From contig DAHUYP010000082.1 in assembly GCA_027315105.1 (NCBI GenBank), positions 1 through 64,000 on the forward strand: a DNA stretch of 64,000 nt, in the 5' to 3' direction. Below the pieces are notes generated by a model, which was not told where the DNA came from, searched no databases, and saw only the letters and a list, made by a program, of their open reading frames with translations. The translations under genes and the position numbers were made by a program. This document shows positions 27,047 to 36,502 of the stretch, piece by piece; the first letter of the stretch is position 1, and every line of letters begins with the position of its first letter. Source of the DNA: Gammaproteobacteria bacterium. Lineage in GTDB: Bacteria > Pseudomonadota > Gammaproteobacteria > Steroidobacterales > Steroidobacteraceae.

Positions 27047-27534
27047 GCGAGCTGCCGGCATCCCTGGCGCGCAAGATTCTGCCGGTGCCGCCGGCGGCCG
27101 CGGATGCAGCACGCATCGAGCGGCCGCTGGTGTTCACGAACGGCGTGTTCGACGTTCTGCATCGCGGCCACGTCGTCTACCTGGCGGCCGCCCGGGAGCT
27201 CGGCGCGACCTTGCTGGTCGGGCTCAACAACGATCGGTCGGCGCGGCAACTGGGCAAGGGCCCCGGGCGACCGCTCAACGGCGAAGCCGATCGAGCCGTC
27301 GTGCTCGCGGCGCTGGCGAGCGTGTCGTTCGTCGTCTTGTTCGACGAGCAGACCCCGTGCGACTTGATACGGCGCTGCCGGCCCGACGTCTACGTCAAGG
27401 GCGGCGACTATGACGTCGATGGCCTGGAGGAGACCCGGCTGGTTCGCAGCTGGGGCGGCCGCGCGGTCGCAATTCCGTTCGTCGCCGGCTATTCGACCAG
27501 CGCTCTCGTGCGCCGCATTCGCGGCGCTCCGTGA
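27043..27534 (+). CDS. hldC: D-glycero-beta-D-manno-heptose 1-phosphate adenylyltransferase (HldE C-terminal type)
   Basis: A 163-aa nucleotidyltransferase matching the C-terminal half of HldE. It shows [17 protein letters not shown] with the HxGH nucleotide-binding motif, [32 protein letters not shown] and the [10 protein letters not shown] ending equivalent to the ISSTxxI motif. It adds AMP to heptose-1-phosphate. The start overlaps the hldD stop by 4 bp; the ORF track begins earlier in a shadow of hldD. Confidence 0.94.
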   Translation: MSELPASLARKILPVPPAAADAARIERPLVFTNGVFDVLHRGHVVYLAAARELGATLLVGLNNDRSARQLGKGPGRPLNGEADRAVVLAALASVSFVVLFDEQTPCDLIRRCRPDVYVKGGDYDVDGLEETRLVRSWGGRAVAIPFVAGYSTSALVRRIRGAP

Positions 27535-28124
27535 TGCCGCCGTTGCAGCACTCCGGCGGCATGAACGTCGCGGCCGCTCGAAAGGCGGCCTTCATCGATC
27601 GCGATGGCGTCATCAACGCGGAGCGCGCCTACGTGTATCGGGTCGAGGACTTCGAGTTCCTGCCCGGAGCGGTGGCCGCGCTGCAGCGGCTGCAGGCCGA
27701 CGGCTATGCGCTCGTGGTCATCACCAATCAGTCCGGCATCGCCCGCGGCCTGTACACCGAAGCGGATTACCTGCAGCTCACGGCGCACATGCAGCGGGCG
27801 CTGCTGCAGGCCGGCGTGCGGCTGGCTGCGGTCGAGTATTGCCCGCACCTGCCGGATGCGCCGCTGGCTCGCTACCGCCTGGAGTGCGACTGCCGCAAAC
27901 CCCAGCCGGGAATGCTGACGCGCTCGATCGCGGCACTGCGCCTCGATGCGCCGCGCTCCATCCTGGTGGGAGACCGTGCGTCGGACATCGACGCGGGCCG
28001 CGCCGCGGCGATCGGTCGCTGCTTCCTGGTGCGCAGCGGCCATGCATTGAGCGATTGCGATCCCGCTGCGGCCGACGGCACCTACGACGATCTGGCCGCG
28101 TGCGTCGATGCCCTGCTGGGCTGA
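27531..28124 (+). CDS. gmhB: D-glycero-beta-D-manno-heptose-1,7-bisphosphate 7-phosphatase
   Basis: A 197-aa HAD-superfamily phosphatase. The catalytic motif FIDRDGVINAERAYVY, motif II VITNQSG, the zinc-binding loop with YCPHLPDAP and ECDCRKPQPGM, and LVGDRASDIDAGRAA are all present. It removes the 7-phosphate so that the adenylyltransferase can act. It overlaps the preceding gene and closes the operon, so three of its four junctions are overlaps. Only isomerase GmhA is missing from the pathway in this window. Confidence 0.95.
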   Translation: MMPPLQHSGGMNVAAARKAAFIDRDGVINAERAYVYRVEDFEFLPGAVAALQRLQADGYALVVITNQSGIARGLYTEADYLQLTAHMQRALLQAGVRLAAVEYCPHLPDAPLARYRLECDCRKPQPGMLTRSIAALRLDAPRSILVGDRASDIDAGRAAAIGRCFLVRSGHALSDCDPAAADGTYDDLAACVDALLG

Positions 28125-28178
28125 GGCTCGACCCGCTCCCGCCCCGCATCCGGCAGCGCCGCGGCGCGCGCGCCGGCC

Positions 28179-29033
28179 CTATTCGATGCGGCTCTCACCC
28201 GAGCCGAGAAAGCTCGACAGCAGCCGCGCGATTATGCTCAGCAGCAACACGAACAGCGTGATCAGCAGCGCCCCCGTCCAGGCCAGGGACTGCCAGTTCT
28301 TGTACGGGCTCATCGCGAACTGGAAGATCACCACCGGCAGATTCGCCATCGGCTGATCGAGCGTATTGCTCCAATACTGGTTATTCAGCGCGGTGAACAG
28401 CAGTGGCGCAGTCTCGCCGCTGATGCGCGCCAGCGCGAGCAGCACGCCGGTCAGCAGGCCGCTGCGCGCCGCCGGATAGACCACATGCATGACGGTGCGC
28501 CAGGGCTGGGCGCCCAGGGCCGCCGACGCATGGCGCAGGCCGAGCGGGATCAGGTGCAGCATGTCCTCCGCCGTCCGCACCACCACCGGGATCACGATGA
28601 TGCTCAGGGCCACTGCACCCGCGAGCGCGGAAAAATGCCCCATCTTCACGACCATGAGCGTATACACGAACAGGCCCACGACGATCGAAGGCGCGCTCAG
28701 CAGCACGTCGTTGATGAAGCGGATCAGCACGCTCACGCGTTCGGTGCGGCCGTATTCGGCAAGAAAGGTTGCCGCCAGAATACCGACCGGCGTGCCGATC
28801 AGGATTCCGAGCACCGTCATCGTCACGCTGCCGACGATGGCGTTGAGCAATCCGCCGCTGCCGCCCGGCGGCGGCGTCATCTGCGTGAACACCCGCCACG
28901 ACAGGCCGCCGAAACCGCGCGACAGCAACGACCATAGGATGATCGCCAGGATCCCCAGGGCGATGAGCGTCGTGAGACCGGAGATACCCAGCCCCACCGC
29001 CGCGATGATCCTGCGTCGCCGGATATTGCTCAC
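28179..29033 (-). CDS. pstA: Phosphate ABC transporter permease PstA
   Basis: A 284-aa inner-membrane permease with about six transmembrane segments. It has the EAA-like cytoplasmic loop ([21 protein letters not shown]), [20 protein letters not shown] and the [16 protein letters not shown] segment diagnostic of PstA. The start is set at GTG 29033, overlapping the pstC stop by 4 bp; the longer ORF in the track is an open-frame extension inside pstC. It is the last gene of the pst unit here: the next gene downstream is the convergent gmhB, so pstB is not in its usual place. Confidence 0.93.
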   Translation of the reverse strand: MSNIRRRRIIAAVGLGISGLTTLIALGILAIILWSLLSRGFGGLSWRVFTQMTPPPGGSGGLLNAIVGSVTMTVLGILIGTPVGILAATFLAEYGRTERVSVLIRFINDVLLSAPSIVVGLFVYTLMVVKMGHFSALAGAVALSIIVIPVVVRTAEDMLHLIPLGLRHASAALGAQPWRTVMHVVYPAARSGLLTGVLLALARISGETAPLLFTALNNQYWSNTLDQPMANLPVVIFQFAMSPYKNWQSLAWTGALLITLFVLLLSIIARLLSSFLGSGESRIE

Positions 29034-29995
29034 AGCCTGGGTCCCCGCGCATTGAGGCGCAGCAGCATCAGGCGCGCCGCGGCGATGATCGAGAGCGTCA
29101 ACAGGAACAGGATCAACCCCAGGGCAATCAAGGCCGACAGGTACAGCGGGCCGACCGCTTCGGTGAATTCGTTGGCAATAGCAGCCGAGATCGTCGTTCC
29201 CGGCGCGAGCAGCGAGACGGAGATATTCTGCGCATTGCCGGCGACGAAGGTCACGGCCATGGTCTCGCCGAGCGCGCGGCCGAGCCCGAGCATGATGGCG
29301 CCGATGATGCCTGCGCGGGCGTTCGGCACCACGACGTGCCAGACCACCTCCCATTGGGTCGCACCGAGGCCGTAGGCCGCCTCCTTCAAGGAAGTGGGTG
29401 TGGCGCGGAACACCTCACGCATGACGGCCGTGATGAACGGCAGCACCATGATCGCCAGCACCAATCCCGCCGTCAACAAGCCGATCCCGAACGGCGGCCC
29501 GCGAAACAGCCTGCCGATGCCCGGAATCGGCCCGAGATGCGCGATCAACCACGGCTGCAATGTCTGCTGCAGCACGGGTGCGAACAGAAACAGGCCCCAC
29601 AGGCCATAGACGATGCTCGGCACTCCCGCCAGCAGTTCGATGCACGTGGCGATCGGCGTTCGCAGCCACATCGGACAGGTTTCGGTCAGAAAGATCGCGG
29701 CGCCGAAGGCAAACGGCACCGCGAGCAGCATCGCGATCAGCGAAGTGACCACGGTGCCATAGAGAGGTGCGAGCGCGCCGAACTGCCCGGCCACCGGGTC
29801 CCAGACTTCGCGCGTCAGGAACGCGAGCTTGAAGGTCTTGAGGGCCGGCCAGCTGCCGTAGATCAGCGTGAGCAGGACGCCGGCCAGCAACGCGAGCACC
29901 AGATAGGCGCACGAGCGCGTCAGCAGGCCGAACACGACCTCCACTCGCGCCTCGTGGCGCATCCGCAGCTGATAGGGCAGCACTCTTGCGACCAT
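29030..29995 (-). CDS. pstC: Phosphate ABC transporter permease PstC
   Basis: A 321-aa permease with six predicted transmembrane helices. Motifs are [43 protein letters not shown] and [21 protein letters not shown], followed by [18 protein letters not shown]. It forms the membrane channel with PstA for high-affinity phosphate uptake. It lies 116 bp downstream of pstS and overlaps pstA by 4 bp. Confidence 0.95.
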   Translation of the reverse strand: MVARVLPYQLRMRHEARVEVVFGLLTRSCAYLVLALLAGVLLTLIYGSWPALKTFKLAFLTREVWDPVAGQFGALAPLYGTVVTSLIAMLLAVPFAFGAAIFLTETCPMWLRTPIATCIELLAGVPSIVYGLWGLFLFAPVLQQTLQPWLIAHLGPIPGIGRLFRGPPFGIGLLTAGLVLAIMVLPFITAVMREVFRATPTSLKEAAYGLGATQWEVVWHVVVPNARAGIIGAIMLGLGRALGETMAVTFVAGNAQNISVSLLAPGTTISAAIANEFTEAVGPLYLSALIALGLILFLLTLSIIAAARLMLLRLNARGPRL

Positions 29996-30111
29996 GGACG
30001 CGATCCTAAACCAGATAACGCCCGCTGGCCTGGTTCCCGATCGAGATCCCGGCCACGATCCCGCGCGGCAGCCCGGGCCGGAAACCGCTCGTCAGGTGTC
30101 TTTGGCCGACC

Positions 30112-31146
30112 TCAGGTTCCGGTCTTGATATTGGCCTTCCAGGAGGCCTCGATGCTCTTGACCAGGGGGGGCGGCAGCGGCACATAGTCGAGTTCTTCGG
30201 CCTGCTTCTGGCCATCTTCCAGTGCCCATTTGAAGAAGTCGAGCGCCGCCTTGGTCTCGCCGGGAACCTTCGGCGTCTTGTACATGATCACGAACACGGT
30301 GGCGGAGATCGGATACGCATCCGCGCCCGGCGCATTGGTGATCACCAGATTGAAGTCGTTGGCATGGGCCCAGTCCGCCGTCGCGGCGGCGGCCTGGAAC
30401 GACTTGGCTTCCGGCGTGATGAAATTGCCGGCGCTGTTCTGTACCTGGACGAAATTCATCTTGTTCTGCTTCACGTAGGCGTATTCGACGTAGCCGATCG
30501 AGCCCTTGATCTGACCCACGTAGGCGGCGACGCCCTCGTTTCCCTTACCGCCGACGCCGCTCGGCCAGGATACCGATGTGCTCTCGCCGACCTTCGTCTT
30601 CCATTCCGGGCTGACCTTCGACAGGTAATCGACCCAGTTGAAGGTGGTGCCCGAGCCGTCCGACCGATGGACCACCGAGATGTCCATCGCCGGCAGCCTG
30701 ATGCCGGGGTTGAGCCGCACGATCGCCGGATCATTCCACTTCGTCACCTTGCCCAGATAGATGTCGGCCAGCAGCGGACCGGTGAATTTGAGCGAACCGG
30801 GTTGGACGCCGTCGAGATTGACGACCGGCACGACACCGCCGATCACCAGCGGAAACTGCGTGGCTCCGAAGGCAGCCAGATCAGCCGGTTCCAACGGCTT
30901 GTCGCTGGCGCCGAAAGTGACCGTTCCGGCCTTGATCTGCGCGATGCCACCGCCCGAGCCGATGGACTGGTAGTTGAGCTGCACACCGGTCCTGGCGTTA
31001 TAGTCGGCCGACCACTTCGATAGGATCGGATACACGAAGGTCGAGCCGGCACCGGTGACATTGACTGCGCCAGCCGGTGCGCAGACGGCGGAGCCGATGA
31101 AGGCGAGAGCGCCGGCGGCTGCGACTTGTTTGAAGAATCTTTTCAT
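30112..31146 (-). CDS. pstS: Periplasmic phosphate-binding protein PstS
   Basis: A 344-aa solute-binding protein. The start at MKRFFKQ (31146) gives a signal peptide (AAAGALAFIGSAVCAPAGA) before VNVTGAGSTFVYPILSKW. The phosphate-contact segments NYQSIGSGGGIAQI, TFGASDKPLEP and VVHRSDGSGTTFNWVDYLSK are clear. It is the first gene of pstSCA and follows a Pho box, so it should be induced by phosphate starvation through PhoB. Confidence 0.96.
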   Translation of the reverse strand: MKRFFKQVAAAGALAFIGSAVCAPAGAVNVTGAGSTFVYPILSKWSADYNARTGVQLNYQSIGSGGGIAQIKAGTVTFGASDKPLEPADLAAFGATQFPLVIGGVVPVVNLDGVQPGSLKFTGPLLADIYLGKVTKWNDPAIVRLNPGIRLPAMDISVVHRSDGSGTTFNWVDYLSKVSPEWKTKVGESTSVSWPSGVGGKGNEGVAAYVGQIKGSIGYVEYAYVKQNKMNFVQVQNSAGNFITPEAKSFQAAAATADWAHANDFNLVITNAPGADAYPISATVFVIMYKTPKVPGETKAALDFFKWALEDGQKQAEELDYVPLPPPLVKSIEASWKANIKTGT

Positions 31147-31238
31147 GGCTCCACTATTGCATTGGATATGTGAATCGGATGCGAATTGCGTGCGGTTGGT
31201 GCCGGTCTCTGCCCGGTGCGTCATTGAGCCGTGCGCAT

Positions 31239-31256
31239 GTTACAGGCGTATGACAA
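31239..31256 (-). promoter_or_regulatory. Pho box upstream of pstS
   Basis: On the minus strand TTGTCATACGCCTGTAAC contains two 7-bp direct repeats close to CTGTCAT (6/7 and 5/7 matches) separated by 4 bp, the standard PhoB half-site spacing. It lies about 93 bp upstream of the pstS ATG in the right orientation. Confidence 0.75.
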
Positions 31257-31342
31257 TGACGGCCGGGGGCGGCGAGGCCGCAGCAGGAGCGACCTGAAGT
31301 CTACCCAGCCGCCGGATGTTCGAATAGCGCGCGCAGCCGGAC

Positions 31343-31861
31343 TCAGCCCTCGCCGATCGGACCGATGAAATCGCTCTTGCCGAGCCTGACGCCGCAGTGC
31401 CGCAGGATGGCGTAGGCCGTGGTGCTGTGGAAGTACACGTTCGGCAGCACGAACCCGGTCAGGTAATCCCAGCCGTTCCTGAAGCTCATCGTGCGGTTCG
31501 GGAATTTCAGCACCACCTGGCGGCCGTCGGCGCCGTCGAACTGCCGCGGCTCGCAGCTCTTGACGTAGGTGGCGGTCTTGTCGATGCGCTCATTGAGCTC
31601 GCCGAAGCTCGCTTCGGAATCGGCATACCTGGGCGGCTCGACGCCGATCAGCCGCGCGACGCCGCCCTTGGCCTGATCGGACACGATCTGCACCTGGCGG
31701 CTCAAGGGGAACATGTCCGGGTAGAGCCGCGTGGCAAGCAGCACCGCCGGATCGATCTTCGCGCTCTCCGCATGCGCTCGGCCCTTGTCCAGCACCACGG
31801 CGAGATTGCTCAATGCACGCAGCAGTACCGGGACCGAAGCCTCATGGATAGACTGGCTCAT
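31343..31861 (-). CDS. DUF1993 family protein
   Basis: A 172-aa all-helical protein starting MSQSIHEASVPVLLRALSNL, with the family-typical LYPDMFPLSRQVQIVSDQAKGGVARLIG and a C-terminal FHSTTAYAILRHCGVRLGKSDFIG. The DUF1993 fold is related to DinB-like four-helix bundles; its activity is unknown. The ATG at 31861 is chosen over the track start at 31993 because it begins the conserved region. Its first 20 bases overlap the end of the sensor-kinase gene, so it is likely co-transcribed with the two-component system. Confidence 0.85.
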   Translation of the reverse strand: MSQSIHEASVPVLLRALSNLAVVLDKGRAHAESAKIDPAVLLATRLYPDMFPLSRQVQIVSDQAKGGVARLIGVEPPRYADSEASFGELNERIDKTATYVKSCEPRQFDGADGRQVVLKFPNRTMSFRNGWDYLTGFVLPNVYFHSTTAYAILRHCGVRLGKSDFIGPIGEG

Positions 31862-33278
31862 GGCGCAATGCTCCTCGTTCGTCCGCCGGATCGTCGCCAC
31901 GCGCGGCGCGCGTGATCTGCAGTGTATCTTGTGCCAGGAGGATGCGCGCCCGCAATCCGGGCCGATTGTCCTCCAGGACCAGCGAGCTGCCATGCAGACG
32001 CGCCACCGCCTCGACCAGGCTCAGGCCCAGGCCGACGCCCGGGGTGCCGCGACTGGCGTCGCCGCGATAGAAGCGCTCCACCACCTTCGGCTTGTCCGCG
32101 TCCGGGATGCCCGCCCCGCTGTCCGCCACCAGCACCTCGACGCCGCGCTCGACCTCGCCGCGCACCGCCACCGTGATTGCGCCGTTGTCGGGCGTGTACT
32201 TGAGCGCATTGTCGATCAGGTTGCCGAGTGCCTGGGCCAGTAGCACCGGGTCGCCGCGGATGCTCGCCGGACCGCCGCTCTCGAATGACAGCTGGATGTT
32301 CTTGAGCTCGGCGGCGGGCTGATAGAACTCGACCGCCGCTGCCGCGATATCGGCCATATCGATCGGCACGAAGCCCGATCGGCGCAGGCCGCTGTCGATC
32401 TCCGCCAGCCGCAACAGCGCGTTGAAGATGCTGATCACGCGATCGACGTCAGCCACTGCAGCGTCGATCTCGGCGAAGGTCTGCTGCGGCGACGGCCTGG
32501 TCAGCGCCAGCTCCTCGAGTCGCGATCGCAGCTCGGCGAGCGGCGTGCGCAGATCGTGCGCGATCGCGTTCGAGACGTTGCGGATGCCGTGCACCAGCTG
32601 CTCGGTCTGATCGAGCATGCCGTTGATGGTCTGCGAGAGCGTATTGAGTTCATCGGCGCTGCGATCGGTGTGCAGGCGCTGACTCAGGTCGCTCTGAATG
32701 ATGGTCGACACGGTTGCCCGGATGCCGTGAATGCGCGCCATCAGCAGTCGTCGGACCAGAATGCCCCCCGCCGTGCCCAGCACCGAGAGAATCGCGACCG
32801 CGCTCGCCAGCGCGTACCAGAAGCGTCGTTCGAGCGGCTCGAGCCGGGCCGTATCGCGGCCGACCAGCAGATGGTAGCCGCCGTTGAGCACGGAGTGCAC
32901 CAGCGCGACATCGGTGAGGCCGCGGCCCAGATCGGCCTTGATCGTGTAGGTCCCCGGCGTTGGCGGCACGCTGCTCGGCCAGGCGCGCAGATTGCCGGCC
33001 ATGGGCTGGAGCTGCGCGTCGGCCAGCAGCAGCAGCCGTTCGCCGGCGATCTGCATGCCGACGCGCGCATTCATGAAGCTGACCAGCCCGGCGGCGCCTT
33101 CGCGGCGGAACACCTCCGCCAGGCGCGTGGCATCGGCCCCCAGGATCTCGCGGCGCCCGTCCTGGATCGTGACGCGCCAGGCGAACCACAGCGGCGCGGC
33201 AAACAGCGCCAGCGCCGCCAGCCCCAGGCTGATGTAGCCCACGGCGAGCGTCAGCGCCGAGGCGCGCAGCACTCTCAT
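31842..33278 (-). CDS. Two-component sensor histidine kinase
   Basis: A 478-aa inner-membrane kinase with TM1 at about residues 8-35, a periplasmic sensor region (about 36-160) and TM2 at about 161-178. A HAMP domain, HisKA with the phospho-acceptor His241 in NAIAHDLRTPLAELR, and a HATPase domain with GNLIDNALKYTP, VADSGAGIPD and GVGLGLSLVEAV follow. The start at 33278 overlaps the response-regulator stop (ATGA). The sensor domain is not recognisable as PhoR-like, despite the nearby pst genes, so the signal is unknown. Confidence 0.93.
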   Translation of the reverse strand: MRVLRASALTLAVGYISLGLAALALFAAPLWFAWRVTIQDGRREILGADATRLAEVFRREGAAGLVSFMNARVGMQIAGERLLLLADAQLQPMAGNLRAWPSSVPPTPGTYTIKADLGRGLTDVALVHSVLNGGYHLLVGRDTARLEPLERRFWYALASAVAILSVLGTAGGILVRRLLMARIHGIRATVSTIIQSDLSQRLHTDRSADELNTLSQTINGMLDQTEQLVHGIRNVSNAIAHDLRTPLAELRSRLEELALTRPSPQQTFAEIDAAVADVDRVISIFNALLRLAEIDSGLRRSGFVPIDMADIAAAAVEFYQPAAELKNIQLSFESGGPASIRGDPVLLAQALGNLIDNALKYTPDNGAITVAVRGEVERGVEVLVADSGAGIPDADKPKVVERFYRGDASRGTPGVGLGLSLVEAVARLHGSSLVLEDNRPGLRARILLAQDTLQITRAARGDDPADERGALRHEPVYP

Positions 33279-33970
33279 CGCGCACCCCGGTCGTCGTGCG
33301 CGGTCAGCGTATAGCCGGCGTTGCGCACCGTGCGCAGCAACGGGCGCTCGAAGTCGGCGTCGATCTTCTGCCTGAGCTTGCTGATATGCACATCCACCAC
33401 GTTGGTCTGCGGGTCGAAATGATAGTCCCACACGTTCTCGAGCAGCATGGTGCGCGTCACTACCTGGTCGGCGTGGCGCATCAGATACTCCAGCAGCTTG
33501 AATTCCCGCGGCTGCAGCACGATGCTGCGACTGCCGCGCGTCACCTTGCGCGTCAGCAGATCGACCCGCAGATCCGCGACTTCCAGTTTCGTCTGCGCGC
33601 CCTCGCCCTGGGCACGCCGCGTGAGCGCGTCGAGGCGTGCCAGCAGCTCGCCGAACGCGAACGGCTTGGTCAGATAGTCGTCGCCGCCGGCACGCAGCCC
33701 GCGAATGCGCTCATCGACGTCGGATAGCGCGCTCAGGATCAGGATCGGGGTGCGCTTGCCGGACCTGCGCAATGCCTCCACGATCGCGAGGCCGTCGATG
33801 TCGCCCGGCAGCATGCGGTCCATGATGATCACATCATAGGGCTCGCTGGCGGCCAGGAACATGCCTTCGCGGCCGCTGGCGGCGTGATCGGCCGTATGGC
33901 CGGCTTCCTGCAGACCCTTGAGCACGAACTGCGTCACGCGCTCGTTGTCCTCGACCAGAAGTACCTTCAT
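33275..33970 (-). CDS. OmpR-family response regulator
   Basis: A 231-aa regulator. The receiver domain begins KVLLVEDNERVTQF, with the phospho-acceptor Asp51 in VIIMDRMLPG and the Lys of YLTKPFAFGELLARLDAL. The C-terminal winged helix has LQPREFKLLEYLMRHADQVV and NVVDVHISKLRQKID. AAGGAG lies five bases before the ATG at 33970, so the longer track start is not used. It forms an operon with the kinase and DUF1993 genes. Target genes cannot be read from sequence. Confidence 0.95.
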   Translation of the reverse strand: MKVLLVEDNERVTQFVLKGLQEAGHTADHAASGREGMFLAASEPYDVIIMDRMLPGDIDGLAIVEALRRSGKRTPILILSALSDVDERIRGLRAGGDDYLTKPFAFGELLARLDALTRRAQGEGAQTKLEVADLRVDLLTRKVTRGSRSIVLQPREFKLLEYLMRHADQVVTRTMLLENVWDYHFDPQTNVVDVHISKLRQKIDADFERPLLRTVRNAGYTLTAHDDRGAR

Positions 33971-34110
33971 GCAGCTCCTTGCGCCACGGCACCGCCGGGC
34001 GCGGCCGATCGACGCTTGCCAGTACTGGTCATGCAAGCCGGCAACGTACTCTGCGGGCGATTAAATGCCCATGGCGCGGAGATTAAAAGGTATTAATGCT
34101 GCGCGCAGGG

Positions 34111-34758
34111 CTACTCCGCGTCGCTCTGCGCCGCGGGCGCCGCGCGCGCGAATGCCGGCATTCGCATGCAGTGCGCGTGAATGCGGCGGATCGTGGGATA
34201 GCTCGCCAGCGAACAGCCGGCCCGTTCGGCGTTGAAAACCTGGGGTATCAGGCAGCAGTCGGCCAGCGTCGGTGCATCTCCGTGGCAGCACGAGCCGGTC
34301 GCGCCGCCCTCGACCAGCACGCGCTCGATGGCACCGAATCCGAGCTCGATCCAGTGCCGCGACCATTCGGTGCGGCGTGGCTCATCGATCTGCAGCGCCG
34401 ACCTCAGGTACTGCAGCACCCGCAGGTTGTTGAGCGGATGAATGTCACAGGCCACGCTCAGTGCCAGTGCGCGCACCCGCGCGCGCGCATCGGCGCCCGA
34501 GGGCAGCAACGCCGGCGCTGGATGCGTCTCCTCCAGATACTCGATGATGGCGAGCGATTGCGACAGGGTCATGGTCCCGGCCTGCAGCACCGGCACCAGC
34601 CGCGCCGGATTGCGCCCCGCAAACGCCTCGCCGTGCTGCTCGCCGCCGCCGACCAGCAGGTGCACGGGTATCGCCTCGTAGGGCAGCGCCTTCAGATTGA
34701 GCGCGATGCGTACCCGGAAGGACGCCGAGCTGCGGAAATAGGTGTAAAGCCGCAACAC
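34111..34758 (-). CDS. maiA: Maleylacetoacetate isomerase (zeta-class GST)
   Basis: A 215-aa glutathione S-transferase fold protein. YTYFRSSASFRVRIALNLKALPYE is the zeta-class signature, with the catalytic Ser in SSASFRVR and glutathione binding by LSQSLAIIEYLEE. LSVACDIHPLNNLRVLQYL is diagnostic for MaiA, which isomerises maleylacetoacetate in tyrosine degradation. The start is GTG at 34758 with GGAGG nine bases upstream; the longer track ORF runs back over the Lrp gene. The partner genes hmgA and fahA are not in the window. Confidence 0.92.
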   Translation of the reverse strand: MLRLYTYFRSSASFRVRIALNLKALPYEAIPVHLLVGGGEQHGEAFAGRNPARLVPVLQAGTMTLSQSLAIIEYLEETHPAPALLPSGADARARVRALALSVACDIHPLNNLRVLQYLRSALQIDEPRRTEWSRHWIELGFGAIERVLVEGGATGSCCHGDAPTLADCCLIPQVFNAERAGCSLASYPTIRRIHAHCMRMPAFARAAPAAQSDAE

Positions 34759-34793
34759 GGTTTCAAGCCTCCGCGCCCATTCGCGCCCGCTGG

Positions 34794-35258
34794 CTAGAGA
34801 TCGATCGGCAGGCCGGCATTCTTGACCACCGAGCGCAGCACGAAGCTCGAATCGACGCGTGCCACGCCGGGCAGCTTGGTGAGCACGGTGCTGTGCAGGC
34901 GTTCGAAATCGGCCGCGTCGCGCGCCACTACCCGCAGCACGTAATCCGACTCCCCGGTGGTCAGGTCGCATTCGGTGACCTCCGGCACGCCCTGCACCGC
35001 CTGCTCGAACGCGCTTAGATCCCGGTCGGTCTGGCCCTTGAGCGTGATTCGGATGATGAAGCCCACCGTCACCCCGATCTTCGGCGCATTCAGCATCGCC
35101 GTGTAGCGCTCGATCACCGCGGCCTGCTCGAGCAGGCGTACACGGCGCAGGCAGGCCGATTCGGACAGCCCGACACGCGCCGCCAGCGCGGCGTTGGACA
35201 GCCTGGCGTCCCGCTGCAGTTCGCGGAGAATCTTGCGGTCAGCGCGGTCGAGTTGCAT
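34794..35258 (-). CDS. Lrp/AsnC-family regulator, probable regulator of alanine dehydrogenase
   Basis: A 154-aa regulator. The N-terminal HTH (LDRADRKILRELQRDARLSN ... GLSESACLRRVRLLEQAAVI) is followed by the RAM ligand-binding domain (VPEVTECDLTTGESDYVLRV). It is divergent from alanine dehydrogenase with a palindrome between them, the arrangement of AldR-type activators that sense alanine. Autoregulation is likely. It is followed 35 bp later by maiA. Confidence 0.9.
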   Translation of the reverse strand: MQLDRADRKILRELQRDARLSNAALAARVGLSESACLRRVRLLEQAAVIERYTAMLNAPKIGVTVGFIIRITLKGQTDRDLSAFEQAVQGVPEVTECDLTTGESDYVLRVVARDAADFERLHSTVLTKLPGVARVDSSFVLRSVVKNAGLPIDL

Positions 35259-35281
35259 TAACAGTCAATATACCCCAGTTT

Positions 35282-35299
35282 GTCGCAAGAATCTGCGAC
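35282..35299. promoter_or_regulatory. Inverted repeat between the Lrp-type regulator and ald
   Basis: GTCGCA and TGCGAC form perfect 6-bp arms with a 6-bp centre, 24 bp upstream of the regulator start. This is a plausible binding site for the Lrp-family protein. Confidence 0.5.
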
Positions 35300-35404
35300 C
35301 ACACCCCCACTTTCGGCTCCAATTCGCAATCCTCTGCCAGCGGCGACGCTCACAATGATCGGCATCGAGCCTCTGCACGGCACCGTCAACCCTCGGAGCC
35401 CCCC

Positions 35405-36502
35405 ATGCGCATCGGCGTCCCCAAGGAAATCAAAGTCCACGAGTATCGGGTAGGCCTGGTCCCCGCCGCGGTACGCGAGCTCACCGCGCTCGCGCACGAG
35501 GTCCTGATTCAGACCGGTGCCGGCGCCGGCATCGGCTGCAGCGACGAGGACTACCGCAGCGCGGGCGCCAGGATCGCGCCGGACGCCGACAGCGTCTTCA
35601 GCGACTCGCAGCTCATCGTCAAGGTGAAGGAGCCGCAGCTCAACGAATGCGCGCGGCTGCGACCCGACCAGGTGCTGTTCACCTACTTGCATCTGGCGGC
35701 CGACCGCGCGCAGGCCGAGGCCTTGGTCCGCTCCCGATGCGTCGCCATCGCCTACGAGACCGTGACCGCGCCCGATGGCTCCTTGCCGCTGCTCACGCCG
35801 ATGAGCGAGGTCGCCGGTCGCATGTCGATCCAGATCGGCGCCCAATACCTGCAGCAAGCCAACGGCGGCCGCGGCATCCTGCTCGGCGGCGTCCCCGGCG
35901 TGCCGCCGGCGAGAGTCGTCGTGCTCGGTGCCGGCGTCGCGGGCACCAACGCCATCGAAATGGCGCATGGCCAGCGCGCCGAGGTCACCGCGATCGACCG
36001 CTCGATCCGGCGGCTGCGTGAATTGGACGTCCAGTTCCACGGCGCCGTGCGCACGCTGTACTCGACCGCCGACACCATCGAGCGTGCTCTCACGGAAGCC
36101 GACCTGGTCATCGGCGCGGTGCTGCTGCCGGGCGCCGCGGCACCGAAGCTCGTGACCGCCGCGATGGTCAAACGCATGCGGCCTGGCTCAGTCGTGGTGG
36201 ATATCGCGATCGACCAGGGCGGCTGCTTCCAGACCAGCCGTCCGACGACGCATGCTGCGCCCACCTATCTGGTCGACGGCGTCATCCATTACTGCGTCAC
36301 CAACATGCCCGGCGCTCTGCCGCGCACCTCCGCCTTCGCGCTCAACAACGCGACCCTGCCGTTCGTCAAGGCGCTGGCGGACAAGGGCTGGGAGCGCGCG
36401 ACCGCCGAGGACCGCGGACTGGCCGCCGGTTTGAACGTCGTTCGCGGTGCCGTCGTGCATCCCGCGGTTGCGCACGAATTGGGCCTGGCCGCGGCCGCCT
36501 GA
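35405..36502 (+). CDS. ald: Alanine dehydrogenase
   Basis: A 365-aa NAD-dependent enzyme interconverting L-alanine with pyruvate and ammonia. It starts MRIGVPKEIKVHEYRVGL, with the substrate-binding Lys in LIVKVKEPQ and the catalytic His in FTYLHLAADR. NAD binding is by VVVLGAGVAGTNAIEMA, and the C-terminal TNMPGALPRTSAFALNN is conserved. Length matches the family (about 370). Divergent placement from an Lrp-type gene implies alanine-responsive control. Confidence 0.96.
   Translation: MRIGVPKEIKVHEYRVGLVPAAVRELTALAHEVLIQTGAGAGIGCSDEDYRSAGARIAPDADSVFSDSQLIVKVKEPQLNECARLRPDQVLFTYLHLAADRAQAEALVRSRCVAIAYETVTAPDGSLPLLTPMSEVAGRMSIQIGAQYLQQANGGRGILLGGVPGVPPARVVVLGAGVAGTNAIEMAHGQRAEVTAIDRSIRRLRELDVQFHGAVRTLYSTADTIERALTEADLVIGAVLLPGAAAPKLVTAAMVKRMRPGSVVVDIAIDQGGCFQTSRPTTHAAPTYLVDGVIHYCVTNMPGALPRTSAFALNNATLPFVKALADKGWERATAEDRGLAAGLNVVRGAVVHPAVAHELGLAAAA

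Noticed and set aside
29034-29354. N-terminal extension of pstA in the ORF track
   Set aside because: It is Arg/Ala-rich shadow of pstC; the GTGA overlap at 29033 gives the normal PstA start.
31842-33970. PhoR-PhoB identity for the two-component system next to pst
   Set aside because: The kinase has two TM helices with a sizeable periplasmic region and HAMP but no PAS domain, unlike PhoR. The Pho box alone does not link them.
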